A stretch of DNA of 64,000 nt from an uncultured Stenotrophomonas sp. (GCA_913775725.1 CAJYNG010000020.1:186001-250000), one strand, 5' to 3'. Shown: positions 27,026-38,353, numbered from the stretch's first letter. The notes: generated by a model not told the origin, from the sequence alone. Numbers and translations: made by a program.

Positions 27026-29023
27026 ATGCAAGCGAACATCAAAGGTCTTGTGGATCGGCTGGAGCTTTCCCAAGCCAAAGCAATGATGCCTCTTTACGAG
27101 GCTGTCTCGAATGCCGTCGATGCAATCGAAGAGCATCAAAACGGCTTCCACAATCATTCGATTCGCATCCAACTTGTGGCCTCTAATGACCTTGTCCATC
27201 AAGCCGGAGATGGAACTCTGGTCGTGGATGGCTTCGATGTCATTGATGACGGCGTTGGCTTCAACGATAAAAACCTTACTTCCTTTCAAGAGGCGCACAC
27301 GCTTTCAAAGGTCAGGGTCGGCGGTCGGGGGGTCGGTCGCTTCACCTTCCTGAAGGTCTTTTCGTCCGTCCACATCCGCAGCGTTTTCAAAAGCGATGGA
27401 AAGGCTTTTCTACGCCAGTTCGACTTCAGCATCGAAGATGAGCTGAATGGAGCGGACCTCACGTCGGAAGTCCACGAAGCTTGCGGCACGCAGACCTCCT
27501 TGCGAGGCATGGACGACAAGTTCCGAGCCGGGTGGCCCACCAACCCCGAGACCATTGCCGAACGCATCATCGCGCACTTCCTGATCCGGTTTGCGGCACG
27601 CTCCTGCCCTCCGATGACACTGGAATCTCCGGGACACGCTCCGATTGATTTGCATGCACTGTTTCAGTCAACGGTGCTGGCACATATCCAAGAACAGTTC
27701 TTCGAGGTTTCGGGGCATACATTTGCATTGCAGGCATATCGTCACCGAGACGGACGCTCGCGCCACGAACTCAACTTGTGCGCCAACGGGCGCGGGGTCA
27801 CCACAAGCAAACTGCGAGACCTGCTTCCGGAGCTTCCCGAAAAGCTGATTGACGAAGAACAAGCGCCTTACACCCTAATTGTGCTGGTCACCGGGGAGTA
27901 CCTGGACGACCATGCCAACCAAGAGCGCACGCGCATCGCCTTCCAAAGCGATGAGGGGCTCGAGCTTGAGCAGACGCTTGTTTCTCGACGCGCCCTCAAC
28001 CAGGGTGTCGCGGGAGCATTGCGGCCGCTGCTCTTGGAGGACTTGAAGTCAACGAACGAGGATAAGCGTGCCCAGATCGAGAAGTTCGTGGAGCAAGCCC
28101 CCGAGTACAGGGCGCTCACGCACCCTCGTTACAAGGAGATGATCGAGCAGAAGATTCAGCCAGGCCTGTCTGAAGACAAGCTGGACGAAGCGCTACTACA
28201 CGTCAAACGAGAAATTGAAGATGGAGTACGCAAGGATTTGCGGCACGTTGCGGCCAACTTCGAAAGTCAGTCGTTCGAGCAGTACGCAGAGATGTTTCAG
28301 AAGCTGGCCGAACAAGCAAATGAGCTCGGCAAAGCTGAGCTTGCAAAGTACGTCACGCATCGCCGCACCATTCTTGATCTGGTATCGCTTAGCTTAAAAA
28401 AGAGGCGTTCAGATGATAAGTACCCGCTGGAACGCGTACTTCACAAGATGCTTTTCCCGATGGGCGCCACTTCCAAAGATATCTTCTTTGAGCAGCAGAA
28501 TTTGTGGGTGATTGATGAGCGGCTTTGCTATCACACACTGCTAACGTCCGATAAAAAGTTGAACTCCATAGATGGCCTTGAAGATACGTCCGGTAAGGAG
28601 CCGGATATTTGCTCATTTTTCTACGACACCCCGATCGGGGTGCGGGAGCAGGAAGATTCCACGGGCTCAATTGTCGTGATCGAGTTCAAGCGACCTGGGC
28701 GTGACGATTACCAAGCAGACCCTGCCCAGCAGGTCATTAAGAGATTTGTTGAAATTCAAGAGAGCAAGCTGGACGACATTGATGGCAGGCCGATTAATGC
28801 ACGCGGAATTCGCTTCTTTGGCTACTTGATAGCTGACTTGACGCCATCACTCAAGCGGGAAATGCGAATGAACTATCACGAGTCCATTGATGGCGAAGGC
28901 TATTTCAAAACGCTCACGGGCGGAAATGGCTACGTGGAAATCATCTCTTATGACAAGCTCCTCAAGGATGCCGCGCGCAGAAACCGCGTGCTATTTGAGA
29001 AGCTTGGCCTGCACAAGAATTAA
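27026..29023 (+). CDS. GHKL-family (MutL/MORC-like) ATPase
   Basis: 665 residues. The ATP site is complete: N-box EAVSNAVDAI (25-34), DDGVGF (74-79) and GGRGVGRF (99-106). The N-terminal GHKL domain is followed by a transducer-like region and a helical C-terminus (KLAEQANELGKAELAKY). No kinase H-box or receiver is present, so this is not a sensor kinase. GHKL ATPases of the MutL/MORC kind in restriction-modification operons are a known class. It begins 20 bp after the AIPR stop with AGGGGG upstream. Base composition is AT-richer than the helicase, suggesting a separate origin. Confidence 0.85.
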   Translation: MQANIKGLVDRLELSQAKAMMPLYEAVSNAVDAIEEHQNGFHNHSIRIQLVASNDLVHQAGDGTLVVDGFDVIDDGVGFNDKNLTSFQEAHTLSKVRVGGRGVGRFTFLKVFSSVHIRSVFKSDGKAFLRQFDFSIEDELNGADLTSEVHEACGTQTSLRGMDDKFRAGWPTNPETIAERIIAHFLIRFAARSCPPMTLESPGHAPIDLHALFQSTVLAHIQEQFFEVSGHTFALQAYRHRDGRSRHELNLCANGRGVTTSKLRDLLPELPEKLIDEEQAPYTLIVLVTGEYLDDHANQERTRIAFQSDEGLELEQTLVSRRALNQGVAGALRPLLLEDLKSTNEDKRAQIEKFVEQAPEYRALTHPRYKEMIEQKIQPGLSEDKLDEALLHVKREIEDGVRKDLRHVAANFESQSFEQYAEMFQKLAEQANELGKAELAKYVTHRRTILDLVSLSLKKRRSDDKYPLERVLHKMLFPMGATSKDIFFEQQNLWVIDERLCYHTLLTSDKKLNSIDGLEDTSGKEPDICSFFYDTPIGVREQEDSTGSIVVIEFKRPGRDDYQADPAQQVIKRFVEIQESKLDDIDGRPINARGIRFFGYLIADLTPSLKREMRMNYHESIDGEGYFKTLTGGNGYVEIISYDKLLKDAARRNRVLFEKLGLHKN

Positions 29024-29035
29024 GGTGGCGTGACC

Positions 29036-30745
29036 ATGAGCAAGCAAAAATTAGAACTCACCTGGATCGGGAAGGAGAAGCGGCCCAAGCTCGAGCCGCG
29101 AATCCTGCTCGAAGACCCTGAAAAGTCGTATCACGCCAAGCATCGCGTGACGGACGGCGACATCTTCGACAATCGGCTGATCTTCGGCGACAACCTGCTG
29201 GCATTGAAGGCGCTGGAGCAAGATTTCTCCGGGAAAGTAAAGTGCGTCTTCATCGACCCACCCTACAACACGGGAAGCGCCTTCTCGCACTACGACGATG
29301 GGCTGGAGCACTCAATCTGGTTGGGGCTAATGCGCGATCGCCTAGAGATCATCAAGCGACTGCTTTCGAACAGAGGATCTTTGTGGATTACCATTGACGA
29401 TAACGAATCGCATTATCTCAAAGTTCTGTGCGATGAAGTATTTGGACGAAATTGCTTCAACGCGGACGTCATTTGGCGGACTACGGATAACAGCAATAAC
29501 AACGCGAAGACATTCTCGCTAGATACAAATCATGTCCTTGTGTACGGGCGAGAATCATCTTGGGCGCCGAACTTTGTTCATGACGAAGGAAAAAGGTCTC
29601 ACTTCAAGAACCCTGATAACGATCCAAGGGGGCCTTGGTTTGATGGAAACCCTGTCAATAATCCTGCGCTTCGACCGAACCTCCAGTTCAATTTGATTGG
29701 CCCCTATGGTGACGTGATTAAGCACCCCCCGAACGGGTGGCGCTGGTCAAAAGAGACCATAGAGGAGAAGATGAAGACGGGCGAGATTCGTTTTTCTCAG
29801 GACGGAAGGCGGATCATCCGTAGGACTTACCTAAGGGATATGGATAAAGGACTACCACCATCCAATCTTTGGGCCTCGCTGGAGGAAACCGGCCATAATC
29901 GTCAAGCGAAATATGAGCTCAAGAATTTATTCCCAGATGTTCCGACCGTTGAGCTCTTCGGCACACCTAAACCGGAGCGTCTCTTGCGTAAGGTTTTGGA
30001 ACTCGCAACCGATCCCGGGGATCTCGTGCTCGATTCGTTTGCGGGATCTGGGACGACTGGCGCCGTCGCGCAAAAAATGGGCCGTCGCTGGATCATGGTG
30101 GAACTGGGTGAGCATATCCATACCCACATCGTTCCTCGCCTCAGGAAAGTAATAGATGGCGAGGACAAGGGAGGCGTAACTGAAAGCGTTGGCTGGCAAG
30201 GCGGAGGTGGATTCCGCTATTACAGCCTCGCGCCTAGCCTGATCGTCCACGACCGCTGGGGCAACCCGGTCATCAATCCAGAATACAACGCCGCGCAACT
30301 GGCCGAGGCACTGGCCAAGCTGGAGGGCTTTGTCTACGCGCCGTCGGAGACGCACTGGTGGCAGCATGGCCACTCCAGCGAGCGCGACTTCATCTACGTC
30401 ACTACACAGAACCTGTCCGCCGACCAGTTGCAAGCGCTTTCCGACGAAGTGGGTTCCGACCAGAGCCTGCTGGTGTGCTGCTCCGCCTTCCGAAGCGTGA
30501 CGGCGGCGAAGGCGGCGGAACGCTGGCCCAACCTGACGCTGAAGAAGATTCCGAAGATGGTGCTAGCCCGCTGCGAGTGGGGCCATGACGACTACAGCCT
30601 CAACGTGGCCAACCTACCTATGGCGAAACCCGATCCAGTCGATGCCGGCGCAGACAGCGCCCAACAGCCCAGAACCCGGAAACCTGCCTCCGCAAACACG
30701 AACCAAGGCGGCCTCTTTGAACAGAACGACGGGGAGAACCAATAA
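29036..30745 (+). CDS. type III-like site-specific DNA methyltransferase (Mod)
   Basis: 569 residues. DPPYNTG (74-80) comes before FAGSGTT (335-341), the order of beta-class N6-adenine or N4-cytosine methyltransferases that includes type III Mod. Between them lies the target-recognition segment. I chose the ATG at 29036, seven bases after AAGGTGG; GTG 29030 is possible. The stop abuts the Res start (TAA then ATG at 30746). At 569 residues it is a little short for Mod. Codon use and AT content of the middle (about 29360-30180) differ from both ends, suggesting a recombined recognition domain. Confidence 0.92.
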   Translation: MSKQKLELTWIGKEKRPKLEPRILLEDPEKSYHAKHRVTDGDIFDNRLIFGDNLLALKALEQDFSGKVKCVFIDPPYNTGSAFSHYDDGLEHSIWLGLMRDRLEIIKRLLSNRGSLWITIDDNESHYLKVLCDEVFGRNCFNADVIWRTTDNSNNNAKTFSLDTNHVLVYGRESSWAPNFVHDEGKRSHFKNPDNDPRGPWFDGNPVNNPALRPNLQFNLIGPYGDVIKHPPNGWRWSKETIEEKMKTGEIRFSQDGRRIIRRTYLRDMDKGLPPSNLWASLEETGHNRQAKYELKNLFPDVPTVELFGTPKPERLLRKVLELATDPGDLVLDSFAGSGTTGAVAQKMGRRWIMVELGEHIHTHIVPRLRKVIDGEDKGGVTESVGWQGGGGFRYYSLAPSLIVHDRWGNPVINPEYNAAQLAEALAKLEGFVYAPSETHWWQHGHSSERDFIYVTTQNLSADQLQALSDEVGSDQSLLVCCSAFRSVTAAKAAERWPNLTLKKIPKMVLARCEWGHDDYSLNVANLPMAKPDPVDAGADSAQQPRTRKPASANTNQGGLFEQNDGENQ

Positions 30746-33481
30746 ATGAACGCCCGCGTCTTGCACGCCGTCACCGGTCGTCTCTCTCTTCGTCCGCCGC
30801 AGGAGGATTCTCTCAAGCGGCTGGTTCGTGCGCTCGAAGCCGAACCTGCGCTCTTGCGCCATGGGCGCGAGATCTCGGCGATTCTTTCTTCGCTGAAAGC
30901 CGAGTTCAGCACGCTGGAGGATTTCGAGCGCGAGTTCCCCTCGCTGTGCTTCGCGTTGGCCACGGGTGTGGGCAAGACGCGCCTGATGGGGGCCTTCATC
31001 ACCTACCTGCACTTGGCGCACGGTATCAACAACTTCTTCGTGCTTGCGCCCAACCTGACCATTTACAACAAGCTGATCACGGACTTCACGCGCAACACGC
31101 CCAAGTACGTGTTCAAGGGCATCGCCGAATTCGCGCAGCAGCCGCCGCTCATCATCACCGGCGACAACTACGACCAGACCGGCGCGGCGGTGGATGATCA
31201 GCCGCAGGGCTTTGGCCATGACGTGCGCATCAACATCTTCAACATCTCCAAGATCAATTCCGAGGTGCGCGGCGGCAAGGAGCCGCGCATCAAGCGGATG
31301 CGCGAGGTGCTGGGCGACAGCTACTTCAACCATCTGGCGAGCCTGCCCGATCTGGTGCTGCTGATGGACGAGTCGCACCGCTACCGCGCCAGCGCTGGCG
31401 TGCGCGCCATCAACGAACTGAAACCGCTGTTCGGCCTGGAAGTGACGGCGACGCCGTTCATCGAGTCCAGTCGCGGGCCGGTGCCGTTCAAGAACGTGGT
31501 GATGGACTATCCGCTGGCGCGGGCGATGGAGGATGGCTTCGTAAAGGAGCCTGCCGTCGTCACCCAGCGCAACTTCGATGCCAAGGCGCACACACCCGAG
31601 GAGCTCGAGAAGACGAAGCTGGAAGATGGCGTGCGTCTGCATGAAACGACTAAGGTCGAGCTGCTCACTTATGCCCGCCAGAACGGCGTCAAGCCGGTCA
31701 AGCCCTTCATGCTCGTGATTGCGCGCGATACCACGCACGCGGCGGCGCTTTTGGCGCTTCTGGAATCGGAAGCCTTCTACGAGGGGCGCTACGCGGACAA
31801 GGTGATTCAGGTCGATTCCAGCCGCACCGGTGCGGAAGAAGAAGAGATGATCACCCGCCTGCTAGCCGTGGAGAGCGTGGACGAGCCGACCGAGATCGTG
31901 ATTCACGTCAACATGCTGAAGGAAGGCTGGGACGTGACCAACCTCTACACCATCGTTCCGCTGCGCGCGGCTAACGCCCGCACGCTGATCGAGCAGTCCA
32001 TTGGGCGCGGCCTGCGCTTGCCCTACGGCAGGCGCACGGGCGTTGCGGCTGTGGATCGCTTGAATATCGTTGCCCACGACAAGTTCCAGGAGATCATCGA
32101 CGAGGCCAACAAGGGTGATTCACCAATCCGTCTGAAGCAGGTCATTCTCGATGCGCCCAGCGCCGACGACAAGAAGGTCAGCGTGCAGGTCGAGTCTGGA
32201 GCGGCGGCACGTCTCGGTTTGACGAACGCACCTGTCTTGGTCACAGGGGCTTCAGCCACTAACGTTGGAGCGGAGGTCGCCGCGCCTAAGCCGGCGTTCA
32301 CCACGGAGGCACAAAAGCAGGCCGCGCGCATGGTCATGGACGTTATCGGCAAGTACGAGGTCAAACGCGATCTAGTGCCCACCAGCAGTGCGCTGCTGAA
32401 ACCCGAAGTGCAGAAGGAAATCCTAGCGGAGGTGGCAGAGCGTTTGAAGCCATTGCAAGGAGAACTGCTGGCGGGAGTGGATGAATCAGTTCCCGCACTT
32501 GACTTGTCCGCCGTGGTGGCGAAGACCACCGAGATCGTGGTGCAGCAAACAATCGACATCCCACGCATCGCAGTGGTGCCGACTGGCGAGGTCACGACCG
32601 GCTTCCACGCCTTCAAGCTGGATGTGAGCCAGCTCCATCTCCAGCCGGGCCAGCGTGAGATCGTCGGGCAGATGCTGCGCACCAACGAGCAGTTCACCTT
32701 GGCCGCCGAGGTCGGGCTCAAGGAGCAACGCCCGGAGGACTACATCGTCCACGCGCTGGTGGACTTCGACGACATCGACTACTTCACCCATGCCGACCTC
32801 CTCTACGACCTTGCAGGCCAGATGGTGCAGCACCTGCGCAGTTATCTGTCCGACGACGAAGCCATCAGCCTCCTCGATCGTGACCGCCGCTTGATCGCAC
32901 GGGAAATCCACGCACAGATGATGGCCCACTTCTGGGAAGAGGCGACGGAGTACGAGGTGCATGTCAGTCGCGGTTTCACCGAGCTAAAGCCTTGCAACTA
33001 CACCGCCACGGCAGGCCAGACGGCCCACCACTTCCGGGAGACCGTGACCGAGACCAGTCGCATCAAGCAGATGCTATTCGGTGGCTTCGCGCGTTGCCTG
33101 TACCCACTGCAGAAGTTCGACTCGGATACCGAACGGCGCTTTGCCATCATCCTGGAGCGCGACGCGACGAAGTGGTTCAAGCCTGCGAAGGGACAGTTTC
33201 AGATCTACTACAAGCTTGGCACCGAACAACCAGAGTACATCCCCGATTTCGTCGCCGAGACGGACATCGCCATCCTCATGGTGGAGACCAAGGCTCGTGC
33301 TGACATCAACGCTGAAGAGGTTCAGGCCAAGACCGCAGCCGCCATGCAGTGGTGCAAGCACGCTTCCGATCATGCAGTGAGCATAGGCACCAAGCCTTGG
33401 AAGTATTTGCTGGTGCCCCATGACGAAGTCAATGAGTCGAAACGGCTCACAGATTACCTACGCTTTGAGGTTAAAGCATAG
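30746..33481 (+). CDS. type III restriction enzyme Res subunit (helicase-nuclease)
   Basis: 911 residues. SF2 motor: Walker A LATGVGKT (71-78), DESH (208-211), LEVTATPF and IEQSIGRGLRLPYG (motif VI). The C-terminal nuclease has PDF at 833 and ETK at 847-849, the PD-(D/E)XK core. This is the Res partner of the Mod directly upstream; type III enzymes translocate on ATP and cut near the Mod site. It is the last gene of the plus-strand cassette. A weak hairpin follows at 33587. Confidence 0.93.
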   Translation: MNARVLHAVTGRLSLRPPQEDSLKRLVRALEAEPALLRHGREISAILSSLKAEFSTLEDFEREFPSLCFALATGVGKTRLMGAFITYLHLAHGINNFFVLAPNLTIYNKLITDFTRNTPKYVFKGIAEFAQQPPLIITGDNYDQTGAAVDDQPQGFGHDVRINIFNISKINSEVRGGKEPRIKRMREVLGDSYFNHLASLPDLVLLMDESHRYRASAGVRAINELKPLFGLEVTATPFIESSRGPVPFKNVVMDYPLARAMEDGFVKEPAVVTQRNFDAKAHTPEELEKTKLEDGVRLHETTKVELLTYARQNGVKPVKPFMLVIARDTTHAAALLALLESEAFYEGRYADKVIQVDSSRTGAEEEEMITRLLAVESVDEPTEIVIHVNMLKEGWDVTNLYTIVPLRAANARTLIEQSIGRGLRLPYGRRTGVAAVDRLNIVAHDKFQEIIDEANKGDSPIRLKQVILDAPSADDKKVSVQVESGAAARLGLTNAPVLVTGASATNVGAEVAAPKPAFTTEAQKQAARMVMDVIGKYEVKRDLVPTSSALLKPEVQKEILAEVAERLKPLQGELLAGVDESVPALDLSAVVAKTTEIVVQQTIDIPRIAVVPTGEVTTGFHAFKLDVSQLHLQPGQREIVGQMLRTNEQFTLAAEVGLKEQRPEDYIVHALVDFDDIDYFTHADLLYDLAGQMVQHLRSYLSDDEAISLLDRDRRLIAREIHAQMMAHFWEEATEYEVHVSRGFTELKPCNYTATAGQTAHHFRETVTETSRIKQMLFGGFARCLYPLQKFDSDTERRFAIILERDATKWFKPAKGQFQIYYKLGTEQPEYIPDFVAETDIAILMVETKARADINAEEVQAKTAAAMQWCKHASDHAVSIGTKPWKYLLVPHDEVNESKRLTDYLRFEVKA

Positions 33482-33586
33482 ACGGAACGCTACTGTCATC
33501 GCTATGAGCAGAAGTGGTTCCGGCCTTCGTGCCGAGAACCACATCTGGCTTATCCCGCTAGCTCTACTCTTACCACTAGCACGATA

Positions 33587-33604
33587 CCCCTTTTAAGGAA
33601 GGGG
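33587..33604. terminator. possible terminator between convergent genes
   Basis: Inverted repeat CCCCTT-N6-AAGGGG between the Res stop and the stop of the convergent NucS-like gene. No long T tract follows on either strand, so termination is uncertain. The rest of this 173-bp gap shows nothing else. Confidence 0.35.
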
Positions 33605-33654
33605 CTTCTCGCGCCTTCCCGTTCCCCAAGGGTTATTGGCTACTCACGTACCAC

Positions 33655-34596
33655 CTAGGCTCTGCCCTCATAGGCAGCAATGACAAATGGCTTGGCTCGC
33701 TCCAGATCCTCGAGGTTGGAGATCGCAACCTCCAAATCCCCCGTGCCCCAATGGCCGAACGTTCGGGCATCACGCATTTTCGGTCCCAAGGGCTTAATCG
33801 AATCGGGATCAATGTGCAAGAACAGCAGCAGGCGACTCTTTTGAGGAACGACAGTTGCGAAGTTCTTTAGGCGCTTGAACGCCATGTACAGCTTTAGCTC
33901 TTTGCGCTGGACATCGTCACCAAGAGACCCGATGAAGTCATCCAGCGAGCCAATCAACGCCGCCATATCAGGCCCATACGAGGCCATCCATTCGGAATAT
34001 GTTCTATCGCCTGTGGTGCTGGACGCTTTTTGCGCACTAGCGAGCAGAATCTCCCCGCCGACGTCACCCAGCTTTGCTTTCGCGCGACCAATACTTATTG
34101 TGTTGACCTGCTCAAACAACAGCAGATCATTTCCAAATCGCCTGTACCGAATGAGCTCCACACTTTGGTTGATCTGCTGGACAGCGTGTGCATCGAACTT
34201 CGTGAAATCCGCCGCAATGCAGACAACTCGCGGAGAACTCCAATCAATTTGCGAGGCCGCAGCAGTGCCCAGCGCGTCCATTACTTGCAGCTTGAACTCG
34301 GCCTGATGATCCATTAGCCAATCAAGGTAATAGAGCCCCTGGTTAATGACGTTCTCACCGATTGAGCGCTTGTACTCAATAATGACGGGGCTGTTATTTT
34401 CATCCAGACCCAAGGAGTCAATGCGACCACCATGGGTCTTTCCGGTCACGTACTCGGTCGCAACAAACCGAATACCAAGCGTAGGCAGCAAATTGGCCTC
34501 AATCAGCGTCTGGAGCGGTTTCTCCAGATCTGAAGCCCTTCCCTGCAGCTCAGTCGCTTTGCCGTCAACCAACCTGAAAAGCTTGATGTCACTCAT
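33655..34596 (-). CDS. NucS-like PD-(D/E)XK protein with DUF5655-type C-terminus
   Basis: 313 residues. The central core THGGRIDSLGLDENNSPVII then EYKR (Asp60, Glu74-x-Lys76) is the PD-(D/E)XK signature of the NucS/DUF91 nuclease group. The C-terminal ~110 residues (YSEWMASYG onward; KLYMAFKRLKNFATVVPQKS) match DUF5655. Some relatives are annotated only as endonuclease or DUF5655 proteins. It converges on the cassette and stands next to the guaA terminator, closing the accessory block. A DNA-binding or cleaving role is likely; a specific substrate is unknown. Confidence 0.75.
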   Translation of the reverse strand: MSDIKLFRLVDGKATELQGRASDLEKPLQTLIEANLLPTLGIRFVATEYVTGKTHGGRIDSLGLDENNSPVIIEYKRSIGENVINQGLYYLDWLMDHQAEFKLQVMDALGTAAASQIDWSSPRVVCIAADFTKFDAHAVQQINQSVELIRYRRFGNDLLLFEQVNTISIGRAKAKLGDVGGEILLASAQKASSTTGDRTYSEWMASYGPDMAALIGSLDDFIGSLGDDVQRKELKLYMAFKRLKNFATVVPQKSRLLLFLHIDPDSIKPLGPKMRDARTFGHWGTGDLEVAISNLEDLERAKPFVIAAYEGRA

Positions 34597-34659
34597 TCCG
34601 TCCGATTCCCTTCAACTCTGTGCCTAGCGTACCGGCAAACAGCCCATCCCATGCAACAA

Positions 34660-34677
34660 GGGCGCCTCTCGGCGCCC
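34660..34677 (-). terminator. guaA intrinsic terminator
   Basis: GGGCGCC-TCTC-GGCGCCC; on the minus strand it is followed by a short T-rich run. It lies 13 bases after the guaA stop and 64 bases before the first accessory gene, so the accessory block begins just outside it. Confidence 0.75.
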
Positions 34678-34690
34678 TCGTTCTTTCAAC

Positions 34691-36256
34691 TCATTCCCAC
34701 TCAATAGTAGCCGGCGGCTTCCCCGAGATGTCATAGACAACCCTTGAAACCCCCCGCAACTCATTGATGATCCGGTTGCTCACCGTCCCCAGGAACTCGT
34801 ACGGCAGATGCGCCCAATGCGCGGTCATGAAGTCGATCGTCTCCACGGCCCGCAGCGCAATCACCCACTCATAAGCGCGCGCGTCACCCACCACGCCCAC
34901 CGACTTCACCGGCAGGAACACGGCAAACGCCTGGCTGGTCTTGTCGTACAGATCGGCCTTGCGCAGCTCATCAATGAAGATGGCATCAGCCTTGGCCAGA
35001 AGCTCGGCGTATTCGCGCTTCACCTCACCCAGGATACGCACGCCCAGGCCCGGGCCCGGGAACGGATGGCGGTAGACCATGCTGCGCGGCAGGCCCAGCT
35101 CAACACCCAGGCGGCGCACTTCGTCCTTGAACAGCTCGCGCAGCGGCTCCACCAGGCCCAGCTTCATGTGCTCCGGCAGGCCGCCCACGTTGTGGTGGCT
35201 CTTGATCACATGCGCCTTGCCGGTCTTGCTGCCGGCCGACTCGATCACGTCCGGGTAGATGGTGCCCTGCGCCAGCCACTTGGCGTTCTTCAGCTTGTTC
35301 GACTCTTCGTCGAAGATCTCAACGAACAGGTTGCCGATGATCTTGCGCTTGGCTTCCGGGTCGCTCACGCCTTCCAGCGCGTTGAAGTAACGATCGGCGG
35401 CATTCACGCGCACCACCTTCACGCCCATGTGCTCGGCGAACATCGCCATCACCTGGTCGCCTTCCTGCCAGCGCAGCAGGCCGGTATCCACGAACACGCA
35501 GGTCAGCTTCTCGCCGATGGCCTTGTGCAGTAGTGCAGCCACCACGGACGAATCGACGCCGCCGGACAGGCCCAGGATCACTTCGTCATCGCCCACCTGT
35601 TCGCGCACACGGGCGATCTGGTCGTCGATGATGTTGGCAGCGGTCCACAGGGTCTGGCAGCCGCACACGTCCACCACGAAGCGGCGCAGCAGCGCCAGGC
35701 CCTGCAGGGTGTGGGTCACTTCCGGGTGGAACTGCACGCCGTACCAGCGCTTTTCTTCGTTGGCCATGGCGGCCACCGGAATGCGGTCGGTGGTGGCGGT
35801 GATGGTGAAGCCCGGCGGCGCAACAGAGACGTGGTCGCCGTGGCTCATCCAGACATTCAGCTTCGGCTCGCCGCCGTGGTCGCTCAGGCCCTTGAACAGT
35901 GCATCGGGGTTGATCACGTTCACTTCGGCGTGGCCGAATTCGCGCTGGTCCGCGGCTTCGGTGGCACCGCCCAGCTGCGCGGCCAGGGTCTGCATGCCGT
36001 AGCAGATGCCGAAGATCGGCAGGCCGCTGTCGAACACTTCCTGCGGCGCGGCCGGGGCGCCCGGCAGCGTGGTCGATTCCGGGCCACCGGACAGGATGAT
36101 GCCCTTGGCGCCGAAGCCGGCGATCTCGGCCGGGTTGTGGTCCCACGCCCAGATTTCGCAGTAGACGCCCAGCTCGCGGATGCGGCGGGCGATCAGCTGC
36201 GTGTACTGCGCGCCGAAATCGAGGATGAGGATCTTGTCGTTATGGATGTTGGTCAT
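34691..36256 (-). CDS. guaA: GMP synthase (glutamine-hydrolysing)
   Basis: 521 residues. It converts XMP to GMP with ATP and glutamine ammonia. The N-terminal class I amidotransferase has Cys85 in [10 protein letters not shown] and the FHPEV His/Glu (177/179); the ATP-pyrophosphatase P-loop is SGGVDSS (231-237); the C-terminal dimerisation domain is complete, ending KPPATIEWE. The start overlaps the upstream lipoprotein stop by four bases (ATGA). Its 3' end faces the accessory region; guaA 3' ends are known integration targets, but no integrase or direct repeat was found. Confidence 0.99.
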   Translation of the reverse strand: MTNIHNDKILILDFGAQYTQLIARRIRELGVYCEIWAWDHNPAEIAGFGAKGIILSGGPESTTLPGAPAAPQEVFDSGLPIFGICYGMQTLAAQLGGATEAADQREFGHAEVNVINPDALFKGLSDHGGEPKLNVWMSHGDHVSVAPPGFTITATTDRIPVAAMANEEKRWYGVQFHPEVTHTLQGLALLRRFVVDVCGCQTLWTAANIIDDQIARVREQVGDDEVILGLSGGVDSSVVAALLHKAIGEKLTCVFVDTGLLRWQEGDQVMAMFAEHMGVKVVRVNAADRYFNALEGVSDPEAKRKIIGNLFVEIFDEESNKLKNAKWLAQGTIYPDVIESAGSKTGKAHVIKSHHNVGGLPEHMKLGLVEPLRELFKDEVRRLGVELGLPRSMVYRHPFPGPGLGVRILGEVKREYAELLAKADAIFIDELRKADLYDKTSQAFAVFLPVKSVGVVGDARAYEWVIALRAVETIDFMTAHWAHLPYEFLGTVSNRIINELRGVSRVVYDISGKPPATIEWE

Positions 36257-36836
36257 GGTGCCGTTCCAGTGGTGTTTTTCGCAGCGCCCGGCGCTTCAAG
36301 GCTCTGCGTCAGCGTGGCGATGAACGCCTCGCGTTGTTGAATATGTGAGGGGTCTTCCTCATCCCAGCGCAGCATCAGCAGGCCATGCGGTGCGTTGGGG
36401 TTGGCGCGGTCAGCGCGCGGCAGCTCGGCGATTTCCTGCACTTCGGTGCCGGGCACGATGCGCCGTTGCAGCGCCGCCATCGAGACGCCCGAATCCGCAG
36501 CGCCCCAGGACGCCCAGCGCACGCTCATCCGTGCGGGTTCCAGCGCGCCCAGCACCGGCGTCAGCACCGGATCATCCGGCCCGTGCAGCAGCTCGGTAAT
36601 GCACTGCAGCGTGACCTGCAGCGGGCGCTCGCCGGTGCCTTTCAGCAGCCAGCGCTGCTCGCCGGCGGCCTGCACCTGCCAGCCCTTCGGCAGCGAGAAC
36701 GCTTTCTGGCACGCCTGCACATCCTGCAATTGCGAAACCGCCGCGCCCGGAGACCCGGAGCGCGGCGGCGGTTCGGACAACGAACAGCCTGCCATCAGCA
36801 GGCTGCCCGTAATCGCAAGAGCAGTTCGCAAGCGCA

Positions 36837-36837
<1 letters not shown>
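36253..36837 (-). CDS. small lipoprotein between guaB and guaA
   Basis: 194 residues with lipobox LLMAGC (Cys18). The mature protein ([17 protein letters not shown] and a C-terminal TLTQSLEAP helix) has no domain I recognise. Its start overlaps the guaB stop by one base and its stop overlaps guaA by four, so it is translated as part of the guanine operon. Why an envelope lipoprotein sits there is unknown. Confidence 0.8.

Positions 36838-38353
<1,516 letters not shown>

Noticed and set aside
22372..33481. BREX or DISARM assignment of the defence cassette
   Set aside because: No PglZ, BrxC, BrxL, DrmA, DrmB or DrmC is present; the Mod-Res pair instead indicates a type III R-M core.
34685..34720. 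guaA 3' end as one half of an attachment-site pair
   Set aside because: I looked for a second copy of TCATTCCCACTCAAT in 19.5-34.6 kb; the only partial match is TCATTCC near 19650, which is too short.
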